Shown here piece after piece: positions 37,384-47,352 of a stretch of DNA of 64,000 nucleotides. Each line of letters starts with the position of its first letter. Positions within the stretch are counted from its first letter, which is position 1. The notes under the pieces are model-generated. The model searched no databases, was not told where the DNA came from, and worked only from the letters and a program-made list of their open reading frames with translations. The position numbers and the translations under genes are program-made. Origin of the DNA: Candidatus Methylobacter favarea. Its GTDB lineage: Bacteria > Pseudomonadota > Gammaproteobacteria > Methylococcales > Methylomonadaceae. The stretch covers positions 1 to 64,000 of the forward strand of contig NZ_CADCXN010000001.1 in assembly GCF_902806695.1 (NCBI RefSeq). Direction: 5' to 3'.

Positions 37384-37398
37384 CCACAAAAGTGACAG
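37369..37398. terminator. Hairpin at the cas2 stop codon, possible operon terminator
   Basis: CTGTCACTTTT (37369-37379) pairs perfectly with AAAAGTGACAG (37388-37398) around an 8-base loop that contains the cas2 stop. Only weakly T-rich sequence follows, so termination efficiency is uncertain. It separates rightward cas transcription from the leftward array. Confidence 0.6.
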
Positions 37399-37433
37399 CT
37401 TATTCTTTAAAATCAAGTTATTAGCATAAGGCA

Positions 37434-37667
37434 AGTGTAACCAACTATAGCCTACCTGCAAATCACAACCACACAGAACCTTTCTTGCTTGAGTGTGAGA
37501 GTGTAACCAACTATAGCCTACCTGCAAATCACAACAAGACGCAGATACAGGCGCAGGTGGCCGGTAGTGTAACCAACTATAGCCTACCTGCAAATCACAA
37601 CCATGAGTTCAGTAACAAAAGAAACCGCATCAGTGTAACCAACTATAGCCTACCTGCAAATCACAAC
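37434..37667 (-). CRISPR. CRISPR array, 4 repeats and 3 spacers (type II-C)
   Basis: Four identical 36-bp repeats at 37434-37469, 37500-37535, 37566-37601 and 37632-37667, separated by three spacers of exactly 30 bp (66-bp period). On the plus strand each repeat starts AGTGTAACCAACTATAGCC and ends ACAAC; in crRNA sense (minus strand) it starts GTTGTGATTTGC and ends GGTTACACT, the usual II-C polarity. The direction matches the leftward tracrRNA. The terminal TACACT occupies the place of the TACAAT promoter element of Neisseria repeats. No repeat has degenerated, so the array is young, small or trimmed. Confidence 0.97.
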
Positions 37668-37672
37668 ATCGC

Positions 37673-38092
37673 CTAGTAATTTTCATCACTATTTCCCTTA
37701 CTGCTTGGCTTTGGCTTGCTACCCGTTCCTACACCTAAACGTTCAGTCTTATAGCCAGTCTCGAGATAACCTCCACCTGTTCCTACGCCCAATCTTTTGG
37801 ATTCGTGAAAGCGTTTTACTATACTGCTGCCAGTGCCTGCGCCTATCCGTTCTGAATTGCCAGCGGATTCAGGGAGTCCCTCCCCTGACCCTGTCCCTGT
37901 GCTCGCGCTTCCGGAACTATTTTTGGTTGCCAATAAACTTGCTATTATTATGGAATTTTTCATTTGATCCGCAGTTGTTGGTAAAAATCGGGCTTGCTTC
38001 ACATCATGAGTATCTGGAAGAGGTAAGGCCACTATACGGTTTGGTGCCAAGGTACTAAAAAGAAAGGTCAGGCAAAGGGGTAGTAGTTTCAT
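37673..38092 (-). CDS. Secreted repeat protein, unknown
   Basis: 139 residues, unrecognised. An N-terminal signal-like segment (MKLLPLCLTFLFSTLAPNRI) is followed by a Ser/Gly/Thr-rich region with three tandem 18-residue units opening SERIGAGTG, SKRLGVGTG and TERLGVGTG, preceded by a degenerate STGTGSG copy. The tail is Lys/Ser-rich and low complexity. A GGAGAA ribosome-like site lies before the ATG. Its stop is 5 bases from the last CRISPR repeat and it reads leftward into the array, so run-through could feed the array. Function unknown; no Cas role is implied by sequence. Confidence 0.65.
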   Translation of the reverse strand: MKLLPLCLTFLFSTLAPNRIVALPLPDTHDVKQARFLPTTADQMKNSIIIASLLATKNSSGSASTGTGSGEGLPESAGNSERIGAGTGSSIVKRFHESKRLGVGTGGGYLETGYKTERLGVGTGSKPKPSSKGNSDENY

Positions 38093-38607
38093 AATTATTC
38101 TCCTTATCCGAGGAATTGTTATTAATATATTTTCGGCTCTGTAAACTCTTCAGGACATTAAGGTTTATAAAAATCATGATAGGAATAATATAAAATAGCG
38201 TCGGTTCGAAATCGTACATACAGTAGCTTTCTTATAAATGATTAACAGCCTTTGTCTTGATCGATTCCATACCTCACTAATAATGACTACTCACCCCATG
38301 CTTGAAGCATCAATTTTCCCGGCATTGAAATCCGCCACGATGCTCCTTTACATTCAACAATATCGTAATTTCCCCTAAAGCTATCAATGTAAAAGGGAAA
38401 TGCTATCCTTGACGATAAAGTGTATTCACAGGTTCGCTTGGGCGCCGACGTTTTTTAAGCATTTATGGAGGACGGCAAAGTATTATGTACCGATCAGTTA
38501 GCGCCCTGCCGGCCTATGGTATTCGGTTAAAAATCTATCTATCGGCACTTCACCTTATAACTAAAACAAAATAATTACTTTCTAAAAATCAATCGAAAGG
38601 ATGATTC
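38093..38607. other. Spacer upstream of the glucan synthase
   Basis: No gene supported. It contains the promoter regions for the leftward secreted protein and the rightward glucan synthase; the latter has an AAAGGATG ribosome site ending 6 bases before its ATG. Confidence 0.4.
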
Positions 38608-41600
38608 ATGAGAACGATAGCGGAATATAAACACATGCTAAACCTGCGCGATCGCAGGCGTTATTTGCGACTGGAAGATCCGGGAGGAAATGATGCACCG
38701 ATCAGAAACGAGCTTTTCAGCAACGAACGCCTGGCCCAACACGCGGACAGTTTAGCCAAAGCGCAAAACATAGGCATAGGGCCTAAAGGCCGCAAATTAA
38801 TCCCGCGAGTTCGGGAAAACTCCCGAGTATTACTGGAGGCCTATAAAGCGGTTGGTAAAGCCTCAATCGAGCAGCGAGCCATTACTCCCGCTGCAGAATG
38901 GCTGCTGGACAATTTCCATGTGATCGAAGAACAGGTAAATGACATCAACATTCAGCTGCCGGAAAGCTATTACCGGCAATTGCCCAAGCTGGCTGCTGGA
39001 TTTCTGGCCGGATATCCGCGCGTATACGGCATTGCCTGGGCTTTAGTGGCCCATACTGACAGCCGTTTTTCCCCCGAAACATTGACCCTTTTTATAAAAG
39101 CGTATCAGGAAACTCAATCTCTACATATTGGAGAACTGTGGGCAATACCTATCACGCTGCGTATCATGTTAATTGAAAACCTGCGGCGTTTGGCGATTAG
39201 AATAATGCGCTCGCAGACCGGGCGGCGCCTGGCTGATGAATATGTTGATCAACTTGAGAAATCCGAGTCGGCAACCTTGCCTGTAGTATTGCCGTCCGCG
39301 CCATTACGTCGAGCTTTTGTGGTGCAACTCGTGCAGCGTTTACATGATCCTCATCCGGGGCTGACTCCTTCGCTTGAGTTTCTGAATGAATGGCTGGCCG
39401 ATCAGAATATCACCGTAGATGAGATCGTCCATCAGGAGCATGCCCTTCAGATCGCCGCTAATCTCACCATGCGCAATATCATCACCAGCATGCGAGCGAT
39501 ATCAGCCTTCGATTGGCCAAACTTCGTTGAGAAAGTAAGTCTGGTTGACGATTGTTTGCGTGCTCATCCTATCTATAGCGCGATGGACTTTCTCAGCCGC
39601 GACCGATATCGCCATGCAATTGAAGAACTGGGCAAGCACTCGCCTCACCCGGAGCTGGAAATCGCTCAAAAGGTGATGGATAAGATTCATCGTCTTCCTG
39701 AAACCACAACCGACAAAAGAAAGCAGGAGCCAGGGTATTATCTGATAGGCCCCGGCCGCACTGAATTCGAGCGCGAATTAAACTGCCATCCGCCCTTCCT
39801 TCAGCGACTGCTGCGCAAATACATTACCCATGCAGCGCTCTCTTATCTGAGCAGTTTGTTTATAGTTACCGCGGTGTTGCTTGCGCTCATCGTAGATGCC
39901 GCCAGTAAAGCTGGACTTGGCGAATTGCAGATTTTTATTCTTGCCCTGCTCGCTATATTCCCTATTTCAGATATCGCCGCCGCCCTGGTTAACCGAATTA
40001 TTATCAGGGTGATTCCACCGGCTCATATACCGCGACTTGAGCTTAAGGAAGGCATTGACAGCGAACTGCGAACTTTTGTCGTCGTGCCTACCCTGCTTAT
40101 GAGCGAAGCCGGTGTTAAAATGCAAATTGATGAGCTGGAAATTCTTTATCTATCCAATCCATCCGGCGATGTTGTCTTTGCTCTTTTATCGGATTGGGCT
40201 GATGCGGATCAGGAAACTACGCCTGAAGATGCTCACCTGCTAAGCCTGGCCACTGCCGGAATAGCCGCGCTTAACGTCAAATATAACGAGCAGCGCTTTT
40301 ATCTGTTTCACCGCAAACGCTTGTGGAATTCCAGTGAAGAAAAATGGATGGGATGGGAACGCAAGCGCGGAAAATTGCAGGAGTTCAATCGGCTTCTGCG
40401 AGGCGCGGAAAATACCTCTTTTATAACCATTGACGGGAAAGCCGCTGTTGCCCCGGCCGGTGTTCGTTATGTCATTACCCTCGATGACGATACCAAGCTG
40501 CCTATCGGGGCTGTATCAGAATTAGTCGGAACAGCCGCTCATCCGCTTAATCATCCTGTTATAGATACGGTAACGCGTTGTGTCATTGAAGGTTATGGAA
40601 TTCTTCAGCCCCGGGTAACGGCTACGTTGCCGCATAGAGGCGAGCGTTCTATTTTTCATCGGCTTTTCTCCGGGGCATGCGGTATGGATGCCTATTCAAC
40701 CACGGTATCCGAAGTCTATCAGGATCTTTTCGGACTGGGAACTTACAGCGGCAAAGGATTGTACGATGTCGATGCCTTTGAAACTTCCCTGGCCGGCCGC
40801 GTCCCGGAAAACTCCCAGCTTAGCCATGACTTGTTTGAAAGTACTTATGCCCGTTGCGGCCTAGTCAGCGACATTGAAGTGTTTGAAGAATTTCCTTCGG
40901 ATATTGAAGTTGCGGCTTATCGCTCCCACCGCTGGGCGCGGGGCGACTGGCAGTTGCTGCCCTGGATTTTCGGACCTCTTGGAAAAGGCATGCCGATGAT
41001 CGGCCGCTGGAAAATGCTGGACAATCTGCGCCGCTCGCTGTCTGCGCCAGGAGCATTTTTCCTTTTGCTAGCGGCCTGGACAATGCCAAATGCTCCGCAA
41101 ATCGTTCTATTAGGCCTGGTATTGACAGCGTTGGCTTTTCCGGCGATTTTAACCCTCGCAAGCGGGTGCGCATCAATATATGCCGGGCCTCTACGCTCTC
41201 AGCTGCGCGCCCTTGCAGAAAATCTGGGCAAGAGTCTGGGTAATAGCCTGGTCAACTTAATGCTGCTTGCCCAAAATGCCTGGCTTATGCTGGATGCGAT
41301 TGTAACGACCCTGGTGCGGGTTTTTATAACCCGGCGCAAGTTACTCCTGTGGGTTACCGCCCGGCAGACAAAAACCGCTGCCGAATATTCCCCGAAAAGA
41401 GTAATTCAGCCTTTAGGCCGCACTACCGTTCTCGTTGTATCTGTCAGTCTGGTAATTTTTCTTTTTAATCCTGCTGGGCTGGAAATTGCATGGCCAATTC
41501 TTTTATTGTGGTGGCTGGCTCCCGTTTTTTCCCATATATTGAGTCTTCCTCCGCGGCCGGAGAGGGAGGAAGCACTGCTCCCTGAACAGGCTCTGCAACT

Positions 41601-44600
41601 GCGTCTTATCGGGCGCCGCACCTGGCGTTTTTTTACAACTTTCGTGACACCCGAAGAGCATTACCTGCCGCCGGATAATTATCAGGAGGACCCGGAGCCG
41701 GTGATAGCTCACCGCAGTTCGCCCACCAATTTTGGCCTCTATCTGTTATCGGTGCTGGCAGCGCATGACTTTGGCTGGCTCGGCATCCTGGATACCGTTG
41801 AGCGGCTGGAGGCCACTTTATCGACATTGAACGGCCTTCCCAGACTGAACGGGCATTTTTATAACTGGTATGACACTAGCGATCTGCGCCCCCTGGAGCC
41901 CCGATATGTGTCAACCGTAGATAGCGGCAATCTTGCCGCCAACTTACTGGTGCTGGCCCAAGGCTGCGGGGATATTGCCCGCCAGCCGCTGGCAATTTCG
42001 ATGGCGGCGAACGGGATTTTGGATACCCACAGAATCCTGTCCCATAGTTTTGCCAAAATCGCTGACGACCGGCGAATAGTTACAGTAAGCCGGGAAGAAC
42101 TTCAGAAAAAATTAACCAAGATTGAAACTTTATTAGCCAATTCCCCAGGCAGCCATGAAGAGGGCCTGCAGTTTTGGCGGCAACTGACTTCATCTGCCGA
42201 AACCCTGATTGATATGGTGCGCGCCTATAATACAGAACGCGGAGACTCAAGCGATAGCGAAGTATTCATCTGGGCTTCTTTGCTGCGGGATGATATTCGC
42301 TCTCATCAACGCGATATGGAGAAGCTGGGGCCGTTTATCCATAACATAGTCCCGCTTGAACAGTATACAGACTCTCCTCAAGCGTACAAATGGACAGAAG
42401 TGACAGGGCGTTTACAGAAAATTTCGGAAAATGCCCGGGAACTGTTTTTGAATATGAATTTCGGGTTTTTATATGATCAGGACCGGTTTTTATTTTCTCT
42501 CGGGTACCGCGTGGAAAACGGTATTCCGGACGATAGCTATTATGATCTTTTAGCCTCGGAAGCGCGTCTGGCCAGTCTGATCGCTATAGCCAAGCGCGAG
42601 GCGCCGAAGGCTCACTGGCTTCACCTGGGGCGCCGCGTCACGCGGGCAGCCGGAGGAACGGTATTGTTATCGTGGTCCGGCTCCATGTTCGAATACCTGA
42701 TGCCATCATTGATATCGTATACGCCGCGCTATAGTCTGCTGGATGAAACTTGCCGGACAGTTATTAAGCGCCAGATCGAATATGGCAAGGAATGCGGCGT
42801 TCCGTGGGGAGTATCCGAATCGGCGTTCAACGGGCGCGACCGTGAATTCACCTACCAGTATTCGCCTTTCGGCGTGCCGGGTTTGGGCATGAAGCGGGGA
42901 CTCGGCCATGATTTGGTAATTGCCCCTTATGCTACGGCTTTGGCGGCCATGTACAATATTCCTGCGGCTGCCGAGAATTTTCAGCGCCTGGAAGCAATCG
43001 GCGCATTGGGACCTTTCGGGTATTACGAAGCCCTTGATTTTACGCCGTCAAGACTGGCAGAAAACCAGCATGTGGCCATCGTGCGTTGCTATATGACTCA
43101 TCATCAGGGCATGTCGCTGTTAGCCCTGGCAAATGTTTTGCATGACGGCAAAATGCGCCACCGTTTCCATAATGTGCCATTAATAGAGGCGGCGGAATTA
43201 CTGCTGCAGGAACGGGTTCCGCGCGGTGCGGAAAGCAGTATTCCCGACCACACCCAGGCTCAGGCTGAGGCCGTGCAGTTAGTGCAGCCGCCCGTACGTC
43301 GTGTGCATTCGCCCATGGCCAGCACACCTTCAGCGCATTTGCTCTCCAATGGCCGCTATGCTGTGATGATCACGGCCGCAGGTTCCGGCTACAGTATGTG
43401 GAAAAAGCTGGCAGTGACGCGCTGGCGGGAAGATGTAACCCGTGATAGCTGGGGCAGCTATATTTATTTGCGTAATTTGGCAAACGGTCAGGTCTGGTCA
43501 GCGGGTTATCAACCTACTGTAACGGTTCCCGACAAGTACGAAGTAGTTTTCCTTGAAGACCGGGCGCGAATTTTCCGGGTAGATGGAAACCTGGTAAGCC
43601 GTCTGGAAATTGTGGTATCACCTGAAGACGATGCGGAAATCAGACGCTTGAGCCTGACCAATAACGGAGCTCGCACCCAACACATCGAGATTACCTCCTA
43701 TGCCGAAATCGTACTCGCCCCCCCGCTGTCGGACATCGCTCATCCTGCCTTTTCCAATTTGTTCGTGCAAACCGAATTTCTGCCTCAGGCACATGGATTA
43801 ATTGCGCATCGACGACCGCGCTCGACAAATGATCCCCATACCTGGGCGGCACATATACTGGCCGGTGCGGATGCTGACGCGGGTCTTCAATATGAAACCG
43901 ACCGGTTTCGCTTTGTGGGCAGAGGACAAACGCTGCGGGCCCCGGTCGCCGTAATGGATGGCCGCCCGCTCACTAATACGGTAGGGGCGGTGCTGGATCC
44001 GATTTTCAGTTTGCGTACGCGTGTCAGTATTGAATCGGGCGCAACCGTTCACGTAGCTTTCACAACCCTGATTGCGTCGTCGCGTCAAGTTGTTGAAGAT
44101 CTGATAGACAAATACCATAGCCCAGCCACTTTCGAGCGGGTTTCTGCTCTGGCCTGGACGCACGCCCAGGTCCAGTTGCGCCATTTGCGCATCAAGCCGG
44201 ATGAAGCCCAGTTATTTCAAGCCCTGGCTAATCGCTTGCTCTACGCCGATCAGTCATTGCGCCCAAGCAGCAAGCTCATGCAACTCAATAGATTAAATGT
44301 CACCGGTCTGTGGCGCTTGAGTATCTCCGGCGATCGCCCTCTCATCCTGCTGCGAGTGACGGGGACAGAAGACCGGGCTATAGTTGATCAGTTATTACGC
44401 GCCCATGAATACTGGCGGATGAAACGGCTAGCGGTCGATATCGTCATATTAAGCGAAAAAGGCACAACTTATGCGGATGAATTAATAAATTTATTAGAAG
44501 GAATGGTGCGCGATAATCAAGCTGTTACAGCTCACCATGAGCATGGCGAGCACGGCGAGATTTTTGTCTTGCGCGCCGATATGCTCTCTGATGATGAAAG

Positions 44601-47163
44601 ATTACTTCTGCGAACTGCTGCTCGGGCCTTGCTCGTGAGCAGCCGGGGTACTTTGGCTGAACAATTATTAAGACTTCCCATCCCTGCCGAAATCTTCATT
44701 CCCGCCAAACCAGCCTATGCATCGGGCGCTGAAACACCCGCGCCAAAGCCGCCGAAGCTTGAGTATTTCAACGGCCTGGGCGGATTTGCCGAAGATGGAC
44801 GGGAATACGTGATTGTACTGGATAAGGGCCAATGGACGCCGGCGCCGTGGATAAATGTTATCGCCAATGCTGAATTCGGTTTTACAGTATCGGAATTGGG
44901 CAGCGGCTGTACGTGGTGTTTAAACAGCCGCGAAAACCAATTGACACCGTGGTCCAATGACCCCGTCGTCGATCCGCCCGGAGAAATTTTTTATTTACGG
45001 GACGATAATACAGGCGATTTATGGAGTCCAACTGCGCTGCCGATCCGTATAGAAAATGCAAGCTATGTGATCCGCCATGGTCACGGCTATAGCCGGTTTG
45101 AGCATGCATCGCATGGAATACACAGTGAATTACTGCAATTTGTAAGTCCGGACGATCCGGTCAAGATTTCGTCTCTGCTGCTTAAGAATATTTCCGGGCG
45201 CACTCGCAAATTAACCATAACGGCTTATATAGAATGGGTGTTGGGCGCTTCGCGAACAGTGACTGCGCCTCATATCATTACTGAGCTGGATAGCGCTACA
45301 GGGGCTCTGTTTGCCGCTAACACATGGCACCCGGAATTTGGCGAACGCATTGCTTTCGCCGATCTTGCCGGCACGCAAACTGCCTGGACTGGCAACAGAA
45401 CTGAATTTATCGGGCGTAACGGCAGCCTGGATTCGCCGACGGCTTTACGTTTGTCTTCAGAACTTAAAAACAGCGTCGGGGCCGGACTCGACCCCTGTGC
45501 GGCAATGGGGGCAAGCCTGCAACTGGCACCCGATGAACAAGTCGAGATTGTTTTTTTGCTGGGTCAGGGCAGGAATCGCGACCATGCCCGCGAGCTGGTA
45601 AAGCGTTATCGTTCTACCCCGGTGCAAACCACTATCGCTGCGGTTAAGGAGCAATGGCGGCAAGTACTGACTAAAGTCCAGGTAAAAACCCCTGATCGGG
45701 CTCTGGATTTAATGATAAACGGCTGGTTATTGTACCAGACCCTGAGCTGCCGCATGTGGGCTCGCGCCGCATTTTATCAGGCCGGCGGGGCCTTCGGCTT
45801 CCGGGATCAGCTGCAGGATAGCATGGCGCTTGCCGTAGCCAAACCGGATGTGGTGCGCGCCCATATTCTCCGTGCTGCCGCCCGCCAGTTCGCGGAAGGA
45901 GATGTTCAGCACTGGTGGCATCCCCCCGCTAACCGGGGTGTACGTACTCATTTTTCGGATGACCGTATCTGGCTGCCCTATGTCATTTCTCACTATGTAA
46001 AGGTAACGGGAGACGCCGATATACTCAATGAGATTACGCCTTTTCTTGATGGCCCGTTGCTGACTCCGGAACAGGAAGACGCTTATTTCGAGCCGACCGT
46101 ATCCACCCATCAGGCAACTGTGTTTGAACATTGCGCGCGAGCGCTTGATTTGAGCCTGGCAGTCGGCGCCCATGGTCTGCCCTTGATAGGCAGCGGCGAC
46201 TGGAATGATGGCATGAACCGCGTCGGCCACGAAGGTAAAGGAGAAAGCGTGTGGCTTGCCTGGTTTTTGATTTCTGCCTTGTCGGAATTCGCCACTTTGG
46301 CCGAAACGCAGGGATATTCAGACCATGCCGCGCGATGGCGCGACCATGCCGCAAAACTTAAACTAGCGGTAGAAGCCGAAGGCTGGGATGCAGCCTGGTA
46401 CCGCCGCGCTTATTTTGATGACGGCACACCACTGGGCTCTGCCTCGAACGCGGAATGCCGCATTGATTCAATTGCCCAAAGCTGGGGTATTATTTCCGGC
46501 GCAGCCGAACCGGAACGAGCCCGACGCGCCATGAATTCGGTAAAGGAATACCTCATCCGTTATGGCGATGATCTGGTATTGCTGTTTACGCCGCCTTTTG
46601 ATAAAACACCACTGGATCCCGGCTACATCAAAGGATATCTCCCCGGTGTGCGGGAAAACGGCGGCCAGTATACGCATGCCGCAATCTGGTGTGTCATTGC
46701 TTACGCGCTGCTTGGGGAAGGCGATCAGGCTGCAGAACTCATACGCATGCTGAACCCGGTAAATCGCACCTCAAGCCGGACCGGCGTCTATGCTTATAAG
46801 GTTGAGCCGTATGTAATTGCCGCCGATATTTATGCCGTGCCGCCTCATGTGCGGCGGGGCGGCTGGACATGGTATACCGGTGCGGCAGGATGGTTTTATC
46901 GGGCCGGGCTGGAATGGATGCTGGGATTGCAAATACGCGCCGGTCATATATATTTCAACCCGTGTATTCCGCATGAATGGCGCAGCTATAACCTGTATTA
47001 CCAACATCAGGATTGCTCCTATGAGATTACTGTGGAAAACCCGAATGGCGTGTCAAAAGGTGTGGTTCTAATCGAATTGGATGGAACAGAGCAGTCTCAG
47101 GAGGCGGGTATTCCGCTGCTGCAGGATAATCAGATCCATCAGGTTCGGGTAGTGCTTGGTTGA
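38608..47163 (+). CDS. ndvB: Cyclic beta-1,2-glucan synthase, NdvB/ChvB type (GT84-GH94)
   Basis: 2851 residues, the size of Brucella Cgs and Rhizobium NdvB. Residues about 411-460, 813-853 and 940-978 are membrane segments. Between the first two lies the glycosyltransferase-84 domain with the DDD motif (Asp626-628 in ITLDDDTKLP). After about 1030 comes a glucoamylase-like domain (STVDSGNLAANLLVLAQGC), then two GH94 beta-sandwich regions (near 1572 and 2051) and the C-terminal GH94 phosphorylase barrel with general acid Asp2531 in GSGDWNDGMN, which trims chain length. It makes cyclic osmoregulated periplasmic glucan from UDP-glucose. Stand-alone gene; no ndvA-like exporter is adjacent. Confidence 0.93.
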   Translation: MRTIAEYKHMLNLRDRRRYLRLEDPGGNDAPIRNELFSNERLAQHADSLAKAQNIGIGPKGRKLIPRVRENSRVLLEAYKAVGKASIEQRAITPAAEWLLDNFHVIEEQVNDINIQLPESYYRQLPKLAAGFLAGYPRVYGIAWALVAHTDSRFSPETLTLFIKAYQETQSLHIGELWAIPITLRIMLIENLRRLAIRIMRSQTGRRLADEYVDQLEKSESATLPVVLPSAPLRRAFVVQLVQRLHDPHPGLTPSLEFLNEWLADQNITVDEIVHQEHALQIAANLTMRNIITSMRAISAFDWPNFVEKVSLVDDCLRAHPIYSAMDFLSRDRYRHAIEELGKHSPHPELEIAQKVMDKIHRLPETTTDKRKQEPGYYLIGPGRTEFERELNCHPPFLQRLLRKYITHAALSYLSSLFIVTAVLLALIVDAASKAGLGELQIFILALLAIFPISDIAAALVNRIIIRVIPPAHIPRLELKEGIDSELRTFVVVPTLLMSEAGVKMQIDELEILYLSNPSGDVVFALLSDWADADQETTPEDAHLLSLATAGIAALNVKYNEQRFYLFHRKRLWNSSEEKWMGWERKRGKLQEFNRLLRGAENTSFITIDGKAAVAPAGVRYVITLDDDTKLPIGAVSELVGTAAHPLNHPVIDTVTRCVIEGYGILQPRVTATLPHRGERSIFHRLFSGACGMDAYSTTVSEVYQDLFGLGTYSGKGLYDVDAFETSLAGRVPENSQLSHDLFESTYARCGLVSDIEVFEEFPSDIEVAAYRSHRWARGDWQLLPWIFGPLGKGMPMIGRWKMLDNLRRSLSAPGAFFLLLAAWTMPNAPQIVLLGLVLTALAFPAILTLASGCASIYAGPLRSQLRALAENLGKSLGNSLVNLMLLAQNAWLMLDAIVTTLVRVFITRRKLLLWVTARQTKTAAEYSPKRVIQPLGRTTVLVVSVSLVIFLFNPAGLEIAWPILLLWWLAPVFSHILSLPPRPEREEALLPEQALQLRLIGRRTWRFFTTFVTPEEHYLPPDNYQEDPEPVIAHRSSPTNFGLYLLSVLAAHDFGWLGILDTVERLEATLSTLNGLPRLNGHFYNWYDTSDLRPLEPRYVSTVDSGNLAANLLVLAQGCGDIARQPLAISMAANGILDTHRILSHSFAKIADDRRIVTVSREELQKKLTKIETLLANSPGSHEEGLQFWRQLTSSAETLIDMVRAYNTERGDSSDSEVFIWASLLRDDIRSHQRDMEKLGPFIHNIVPLEQYTDSPQAYKWTEVTGRLQKISENARELFLNMNFGFLYDQDRFLFSLGYRVENGIPDDSYYDLLASEARLASLIAIAKREAPKAHWLHLGRRVTRAAGGTVLLSWSGSMFEYLMPSLISYTPRYSLLDETCRTVIKRQIEYGKECGVPWGVSESAFNGRDREFTYQYSPFGVPGLGMKRGLGHDLVIAPYATALAAMYNIPAAAENFQRLEAIGALGPFGYYEALDFTPSRLAENQHVAIVRCYMTHHQGMSLLALANVLHDGKMRHRFHNVPLIEAAELLLQERVPRGAESSIPDHTQAQAEAVQLVQPPVRRVHSPMASTPSAHLLSNGRYAVMITAAGSGYSMWKKLAVTRWREDVTRDSWGSYIYLRNLANGQVWSAGYQPTVTVPDKYEVVFLEDRARIFRVDGNLVSRLEIVVSPEDDAEIRRLSLTNNGARTQHIEITSYAEIVLAPPLSDIAHPAFSNLFVQTEFLPQAHGLIAHRRPRSTNDPHTWAAHILAGADADAGLQYETDRFRFVGRGQTLRAPVAVMDGRPLTNTVGAVLDPIFSLRTRVSIESGATVHVAFTTLIASSRQVVEDLIDKYHSPATFERVSALAWTHAQVQLRHLRIKPDEAQLFQALANRLLYADQSLRPSSKLMQLNRLNVTGLWRLSISGDRPLILLRVTGTEDRAIVDQLLRAHEYWRMKRLAVDIVILSEKGTTYADELINLLEGMVRDNQAVTAHHEHGEHGEIFVLRADMLSDDERLLLRTAARALLVSSRGTLAEQLLRLPIPAEIFIPAKPAYASGAETPAPKPPKLEYFNGLGGFAEDGREYVIVLDKGQWTPAPWINVIANAEFGFTVSELGSGCTWCLNSRENQLTPWSNDPVVDPPGEIFYLRDDNTGDLWSPTALPIRIENASYVIRHGHGYSRFEHASHGIHSELLQFVSPDDPVKISSLLLKNISGRTRKLTITAYIEWVLGASRTVTAPHIITELDSATGALFAANTWHPEFGERIAFADLAGTQTAWTGNRTEFIGRNGSLDSPTALRLSSELKNSVGAGLDPCAAMGASLQLAPDEQVEIVFLLGQGRNRDHARELVKRYRSTPVQTTIAAVKEQWRQVLTKVQVKTPDRALDLMINGWLLYQTLSCRMWARAAFYQAGGAFGFRDQLQDSMALAVAKPDVVRAHILRAAARQFAEGDVQHWWHPPANRGVRTHFSDDRIWLPYVISHYVKVTGDADILNEITPFLDGPLLTPEQEDAYFEPTVSTHQATVFEHCARALDLSLAVGAHGLPLIGSGDWNDGMNRVGHEGKGESVWLAWFLISALSEFATLAETQGYSDHAARWRDHAAKLKLAVEAEGWDAAWYRRAYFDDGTPLGSASNAECRIDSIAQSWGIISGAAEPERARRAMNSVKEYLIRYGDDLVLLFTPPFDKTPLDPGYIKGYLPGVRENGGQYTHAAIWCVIAYALLGEGDQAAELIRMLNPVNRTSSRTGVYAYKVEPYVIAADIYAVPPHVRRGGWTWYTGAAGWFYRAGLEWMLGLQIRAGHIYFNPCIPHEWRSYNLYYQHQDCSYEITVENPNGVSKGVVLIELDGTEQSQEAGIPLLQDNQIHQVRVVLG

Positions 47164-47352
47164 CTGTGCGTATTGTGGTGAAATTGGTAGAATTAATCTT
47201 CCCTTACTTTGAAATGGTATTCACTAAACCTGGTTTTCCCTTCATTATTTTATGGGAAAGAGGTAATAAGCGTATTTTTCGGGCTTATATAAAGTATTGG
47301 GTATCAGGAGATTTATTTTGTCCAGCCTGGCTATTTTTTAGGAGTAAATGAT

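Noticed and set aside
37372-37593. Minus-strand reading frame with repeated GYSWLH peptide
   Set aside because: It is only the CRISPR repeats and spacers read as protein.
47160-47351. 63-codon reading frame directly after the glucan synthase
   Set aside because: TTG start without ribosome site and no family features; likely leader of the small membrane protein gene.
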